8,293 nt of DNA. It comes from Deltaproteobacteria bacterium. GTDB taxonomy: Bacteria > Desulfobacterota > Desulfobacteria > Desulfobacterales > JAFDCJ01. Both the position numbers and the translations under genes were made by a program. How positions within the stretch are numbered: the stretch's first letter is position 1; each line of letters begins with the position of its first letter. A model generated the notes under the pieces. It ran no database searches, was not told the DNA's origin, and worked only from the letters and a program-made list of their open reading frames with translations. Below, in pieces: positions 4,534-8,293 of the stretch. The stretch is from NCBI GenBank assembly GCA_019310665.1, contig JAFDDW010000058.1, forward strand, positions 1 to 8,293, read 5' to 3'.

Positions 4534-6807
4534 GTGATGTTTAACCTTATTAAAAATATTCGACGCCGGCTGGCTTCCAAGCTCATTTTAACCGTCGGCA
4601 CGACCCTGCTCATCACCATATCTACCTGGGCCTATTTCAATACCAATTATCAGGAAAAAAGGCTCATGGAAAATATTGTGGCCGGGACCGATCGGTTAAC
4701 CAATACCATCAAACTGGGTACCCACTATGCCATGATGTTGAACTCCAGAGATGACATCAACCAGATCATCACCAACATCGGCAAACAAAAGGAAATCGAA
4801 ACAATTCGGATTTACAATAAGGACGGGGAAATTAAATTTTCCAATCATTTGTCTGAGATTGATCAAACCACCAATATCAAAGCTGAGGCATGTGACATTT
4901 GCCATAAAACCGATCCACCGCTTTTCGAACTGGGCCTGGAGGAAAGAATCCGTATATTTACTTCCCCCCAAGGCTATCGCTTGCTTGGAATTATCAGTCC
5001 TATTTGTAATGAGCCCGGGTGCTCCACCGATGCCTGTCATATTCATCCGGAGGACAAAAAAATCCTGGGCGCGCTGGATGTGGTGGTATCTCTGGCAGAT
5101 ACCGATAAAGAAATCCTCACAGCTGAAAAAGGGATTATCGGGCTGGCCGGAATTGTATTTCTGGTGACTTCCACCATTATCTTCCTTTTTGTGTTGAGAT
5201 TTGTCAATCAACCGATTCGCAAATTAATTGATGGTACCCGGTTAATTGCCAGAGAGGTGTATCCCGGCAAAGTAACTGTGGACCAGGACGATGAAATGGG
5301 ACAGCTGGCAACAGCGATCAACCAGATGAGCAAGGAGATTGGAGAAAAGCGGGCCGAGCTGAAGAAGGAAAAAGACGAATCCCAGACCCTGTTTGAGCAG
5401 GTGCCCTGCCTTATTACGGTCCAGGATAAAAATTTTAAGCTGTTACGATATAACTCCGAATTTGCCCAAAGCTTTGATCCCGAGTGGGGTGATTTCTGCT
5501 ATCACGCCTATAAAGGGCGGAATGAAAAGTGCCCAAATTGCCCGGTGGAAAAAACATTTGAGGATGGCCTGCCCCACTATGGCGAGGAGAGCGGTGTGAA
5601 CAAAGATGGTTCGCCGGCTCATTGGATTGTCAGAACATCTCCGATTAAAAACAGTCAGGGCGATATCGTCGCGGCCATGGAAATGAGCCTGGATATTAGC
5701 CAGCGCAAACAGCTGGAAGACAAATTGGAGAAGTCTGAAAAAAAGTACCATGAAATCTTCAACAATATTCCGAATCCGGTTTTTGTACTGGATTTTGATA
5801 ATCTCACAATCATCGACTGCAACGATAGTGTCGAAGCGGTTTACGGTTTTAGGAAATACGACATCACGAACACACCTTTTTTAGATCTGTTTCCGGAGGA
5901 TGAGCGGGATCGATATGCCGCCATTATAAAGACATCGACGGAGATCACCCAGGCCAAGCAATTAAATCATAAGGGATCCCCTCTTTTTGTGAATATTAGA
6001 ATCTCACCGTCAGAATATCCGGGTCAAAAAGTGCTTCTGGTAACCACCAGTGATATTACCAAAAGGCTCGAAGCCGAACAGCAGTTGATCCAGGCCAGCA
6101 AAATGGCGACCCTGGGAGAGATGGCGACCGGAATTGCTCATGAACTCAACCAACCCCTTTCGGTCATGAAAACTGCCAGCAGCTTTTGTATGAAAAAAAT
6201 GCATGCGAAACAAAAGATCAAAGACGAAATCCTTGAAACCCTGTTAACCAAGATCGATAGAAATGTTGACCGCGCCAACAAAATTATCAACCACATGCGT
6301 CAATTTGCCCGCAAATCCGACCTGGCACTGGGACGGATTCAGGTGAACGATGTGTTGGTAAAAGCCTTTGAAATATTCAGCCAGCAGTTGAAACTCAGGG
6401 GAATAGAAGTAATCTGGGATTTAGATGAAGATCTGCCTATGATATTGGGAGACCCCAGTCGTTTGGAGCAAGTATTTATCAATCTTCTTATTAATGCCAG
6501 AGATGCCATTGAGGATAAATGGGGGCTAAAAGAGCGGGCCGGATCCGATAAAAGGATCACAATTAAAACCAGGGCCCATAAAAAGAATGCAATTGTTGAA
6601 GTTTATGATACAGGCATGGGGATTCCTGATTCCATTTCAGATAAGATATTCGAACCTTTTTTTACCACCAAAGAAGTGGGCAAAGGCACCGGCCTCGGGC
6701 TTTCCATCAGTTACGGAATTGTAAAAGAATGCGGCGGCACCATTCGGGCCAGATCCAATGCAGACCAGGGCGCCTGCTTTATCTTTACATTCCCCATCCC
6801 GGAATAA
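4534..6807 (+). CDS. Membrane sensor histidine kinase with periplasmic c-heme motifs, HAMP, two PAS domains
   Basis: Residues are numbered from GTG 4534, which directly follows the TGA of the HdrA-like gene; ATG at 4537 is the next codon and equally plausible as the start. Translation is probably coupled, since GGGTGA overlaps the stop. Domains: TM helix 1 at about 17-36, periplasmic sensor at 37-200, TM helix 2 at about 201-221, HAMP at about 222-278, PAS-like at about 285-395, PAS at about 405-515, HisKA with H536 (HELNQPL), and an HATPase with N-box N650/N654, D692-x-G694-x-G696, F706-x-P-F709 and G718-x-G720-x-G722. The periplasmic part carries CDICH (120-124) and CSTDACH (163-169), matching CX2CH and CX4CH c-heme attachment sites. 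Export to the periplasm is where such hemes are attached. PAS 1 has extra cysteines C322, C333 and C336. It probably senses periplasmic redox state or a heme ligand and phosphorylates a receiver encoded by a neighbour. It has no receiver of its own. Confidence 0.9.
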   Translation: MMFNLIKNIRRRLASKLILTVGTTLLITISTWAYFNTNYQEKRLMENIVAGTDRLTNTIKLGTHYAMMLNSRDDINQIITNIGKQKEIETIRIYNKDGEIKFSNHLSEIDQTTNIKAEACDICHKTDPPLFELGLEERIRIFTSPQGYRLLGIISPICNEPGCSTDACHIHPEDKKILGALDVVVSLADTDKEILTAEKGIIGLAGIVFLVTSTIIFLFVLRFVNQPIRKLIDGTRLIAREVYPGKVTVDQDDEMGQLATAINQMSKEIGEKRAELKKEKDESQTLFEQVPCLITVQDKNFKLLRYNSEFAQSFDPEWGDFCYHAYKGRNEKCPNCPVEKTFEDGLPHYGEESGVNKDGSPAHWIVRTSPIKNSQGDIVAAMEMSLDISQRKQLEDKLEKSEKKYHEIFNNIPNPVFVLDFDNLTIIDCNDSVEAVYGFRKYDITNTPFLDLFPEDERDRYAAIIKTSTEITQAKQLNHKGSPLFVNIRISPSEYPGQKVLLVTTSDITKRLEAEQQLIQASKMATLGEMATGIAHELNQPLSVMKTASSFCMKKMHAKQKIKDEILETLLTKIDRNVDRANKIINHMRQFARKSDLALGRIQVNDVLVKAFEIFSQQLKLRGIEVIWDLDEDLPMILGDPSRLEQVFINLLINARDAIEDKWGLKERAGSDKRITIKTRAHKKNAIVEVYDTGMGIPDSISDKIFEPFFTTKEVGKGTGLGLSISYGIVKECGGTIRARSNADQGACFIFTFPIPE

Positions 6808-6811
6808 AAAG

Positions 6812-7972
6812 ATGAAAAATAAAATTCTCATAGTAGACGATGAAGAGGATGTCCGCGATGTTATCGAGATAGCTTTGTCCGATATAGGCTATGAGGTGTA
6901 TACGGCCGAAAATGGCGAAGAAGCCTTGCGGACTTTTAAGACCGTGCGGCCCCCTATTGTGCTAAGCGATATCAAAATGCCGGGCATGGACGGCCTCGAG
7001 CTGCTGCGCAAGATTAAACAGGAAAATCCTGACGCTGAAGTCATCATGATTACCGGCCACGGCGCGATGGACCTGGCCATCATGAGTCTTAAGTATGAAG
7101 CGGCAGATTTTATCACCAAGCCGATCAATATCGATGTCCTTGAGGTTGCCCTGAGAAAGGTGAATGAAAAGATTTTAATGAAACAACAATTAAAGGAGTA
7201 TACTGAAAACCTTGAAAGGCTTGTCCGTGAGAAAACGGAGTTGCAAAGCCACTTATCATCCTTGGGTTTAATGATTGGATCTATATCTCATGGAATTAAG
7301 GGTCTGTTAACCGGCTTAGACAGCGGTATGTATCTGCTGGGTTCGGGTTTGTCAAAAAGTAATCAGGAGCGGATCACAGAAGGTTGGGAAGTTGTGAAAC
7401 TGATGGTGGGTCGTATCCGCAAAATGATTGAGGATATCCTGTTTTATGCCAAAGAAAGAGACCTGAAATGGGAGCGGGTGGATACCTTGAATTTTGCCCG
7501 TGAGGTGGCAGCGGTTGTCGAACCCAGGATAAAAAGTCAGGGGATTGAATTTGAAAAAGATTTTGACTCCAACATTGGAAATCTCAAAATCGACGCCGGC
7601 TACATTCATTCCGCGCTGATCAATATTTTAGAAAATGCCATTGATGCCTGTCTCAAAGATGAATCTAAAAAGTCCCACAAAATCGGGTTTAGTGTCAAAC
7701 TTCAAAAAGATTGTATTCATTTTGATGTATCAGACACCGGCATCGGTATGGATGAAGAAATCCAAAAAAACTTATTTACCCCGCTTTTTTCATCCAAAGG
7801 GGATAAAGGAACCGGTCTCGGTCTTTTTATCGCCAACAAGATCGTTGCCCAACATGGCGGAGAAATTGATGTCCAATCAACCCCGGGGCAGGGATCTTTA
7901 TTCAGTGTAAAAATTCCCCAAAAACCGCCGGCATCCGCCAAAAAAACCAAAGATAAAGCCAAAGTCGAATAG
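6812..7972 (+). CDS. Soluble receiver-histidine kinase (REC-HisKA-HATPase)
   Basis: The protein has 386 residues with no membrane segment. A CheY-like receiver fills about 1-120 (D9-D10, phospho-acceptor D53, T81, K103). A probable coiled-coil linker at about 121-150 follows, then a dimerisation/phospho-acceptor helix with H160 (ISHGIK) and an HATPase domain: N271/N275, D308-x-G310-x-G312, F322-x-P-x-F326 and G333-x-G335-x-G337. A lysine-rich tail ends it. I chose ATG 6812 because the receiver begins immediately (KILIVDD). It lies four bases after the previous stop with GGA eight bases upstream; an in-frame ATG at 6758 would only add an uncharacteristic tail overlapping the kinase gene. There is no DNA-binding or enzymatic output domain. 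It could accept phosphate from the membrane kinase and in turn phosphorylate the HdrA-linked receiver. The direction of transfer is inference. Confidence 0.9.
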   Translation: MKNKILIVDDEEDVRDVIEIALSDIGYEVYTAENGEEALRTFKTVRPPIVLSDIKMPGMDGLELLRKIKQENPDAEVIMITGHGAMDLAIMSLKYEAADFITKPINIDVLEVALRKVNEKILMKQQLKEYTENLERLVREKTELQSHLSSLGLMIGSISHGIKGLLTGLDSGMYLLGSGLSKSNQERITEGWEVVKLMVGRIRKMIEDILFYAKERDLKWERVDTLNFAREVAAVVEPRIKSQGIEFEKDFDSNIGNLKIDAGYIHSALINILENAIDACLKDESKKSHKIGFSVKLQKDCIHFDVSDTGIGMDEEIQKNLFTPLFSSKGDKGTGLGLFIANKIVAQHGGEIDVQSTPGQGSLFSVKIPQKPPASAKKTKDKAKVE

Positions 7973-8043
7973 TGATGCAACTCTCAATTCTGGAGATAAT
8001 CGTTTTGTGGATTTGTAAACCTAATCGAAACCTCAAAGCCTAC

Positions 8044-8055
8044 ACAATGCATTGT
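8044..8055. promoter_or_regulatory. Perfect 12-bp palindrome, possible operator
   Basis: ACAATGCATTGT is its own reverse complement. It sits 72 bases after the operon's last stop, upstream of whatever follows on the right. A symmetric site of this length could bind a dimeric regulator, but a chance palindrome cannot be excluded. Confidence 0.25.
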
Positions 8056-8066
8056 AACATAATAGC

Positions 8067-8100
8067 CGCAATCGCACCTTTCGCGAATTTGGTGATTGCG
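8067..8100. terminator. Imperfect hairpin after the operon
   Basis: CGCAATC (8067-8073) pairs with GATTGCG (8094-8100). After a two-base bulge, ACC (8076-8078) pairs with GGT (8091-8093), leaving a 12-base loop that contains the palindrome TTCGCGAA. No T run follows, so it is at best a non-canonical terminator or a 3'-end stabilising structure. Confidence 0.3.
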
Positions 8101-8118
8101 TATCCCTAATATACAATA

Positions 8119-8293
8119 ATGGATGAAAACTTTGATGAAGGGTTATATACCAAATATTGGGGTATCCATCCCTTTATGCCTAAAAACAGCTTTACGGTGG
8201 CATCACCGACGAGTATTGTAAAGATCACTCCGCGAAAATCAACCCTGCGGCGCCAAAAACACCCAGGGCTGTATATCGTATTCCCAGATCTTG
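8119..8293 (+). CDS. Possible start of an unidentified ORF, cut by the right edge
   Basis: From ATG 8119 an open frame of 58 codons continues to the end of the window, beginning MDENFDEGLYTKYWGIHPF. An in-frame TAA at 8107 limits it upstream. No Shine-Dalgarno sequence is visible and I do not recognise the family. Other frames here are also partly open, so this may be non-coding DNA. Confidence 0.15.
   Translation, partial: MDENFDEGLYTKYWGIHPFMPKNSFTVASPTSIVKITPRKSTLRRQKHPGLYIVFPDL

Larger units (their letters stand above)
7973..8118. other. Post-operon non-coding stretch
   Basis: No protein-like open frame is visible here. It holds a 12-bp perfect palindrome and an imperfect hairpin, listed separately. 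A transcript end for the operon is expected here, but no GC-rich stem with a T tract is present. Confidence 0.5.

Noticed and set aside
6758..6811. Upstream ATG start for the REC-kinase
   Set aside because: It would add 18 residues that overlap the kinase gene and do not look like part of a receiver. The ATG at 6812 begins the receiver fold directly.
8067..8100. Strong intrinsic terminator
   Set aside because: The stem is bulged and no T tract follows, so it is reported only as a low-confidence hairpin.

Overview
The window holds one incomplete and three complete protein genes, all on the + strand. They make up a redox enzyme and a signalling locus, most likely from a strictly anaerobic sulfate-reducing or syntrophic bacterium of the Desulfobacterales type. 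That assignment is inference. It rests on the family mix (HdrA-like flavoprotein, FrhB/FdhB-like iron-sulfur protein, c-heme sensor kinase with a CX4CH site) and on the heptad-repeat-rich intergenic DNA. No ribosomal RNA or housekeeping marker is present to confirm it.

Layout: positions 2-448 are the C-terminal end of an FrhB/FdhB-like iron-sulfur protein that enters from the left edge. Positions 449-1107 have no credible gene and are packed with short degenerate tandem repeats (7-mers and 9-mers), a large imperfect inverted repeat and a hairpin. Positions 1108-4533 encode a 1141-residue double HdrA-like flavoprotein with a complete CheY-like receiver domain inside its first flavin module. 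Directly after it (4534-6807) is a membrane sensor histidine kinase whose periplasmic part carries two c-type heme attachment motifs. Four bases later (6812-7972) comes a soluble receiver-plus-histidine-kinase protein. The last 321 bases hold a palindrome, an imperfect hairpin and at most the start of an unidentified ORF.

How it may work (inference): the three complete genes are tightly coupled and look like one operon. The heme kinase would read a periplasmic redox or ligand signal. The soluble REC-kinase would relay or integrate it. The only output-like domain in sight is the receiver inside the HdrA flavoprotein, since neither signalling protein has a DNA-binding or enzymatic effector domain. 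This suggests post-translational phospho-control of a flavin-based, possibly electron-bifurcating, oxidoreductase rather than control of transcription. This is the most interesting feature of the window.

A second notable point is a four-copy heptanucleotide repeat inside the HdrA gene. It matches repeats in the upstream intergenic region, and its copy number could in principle switch the reading frame.
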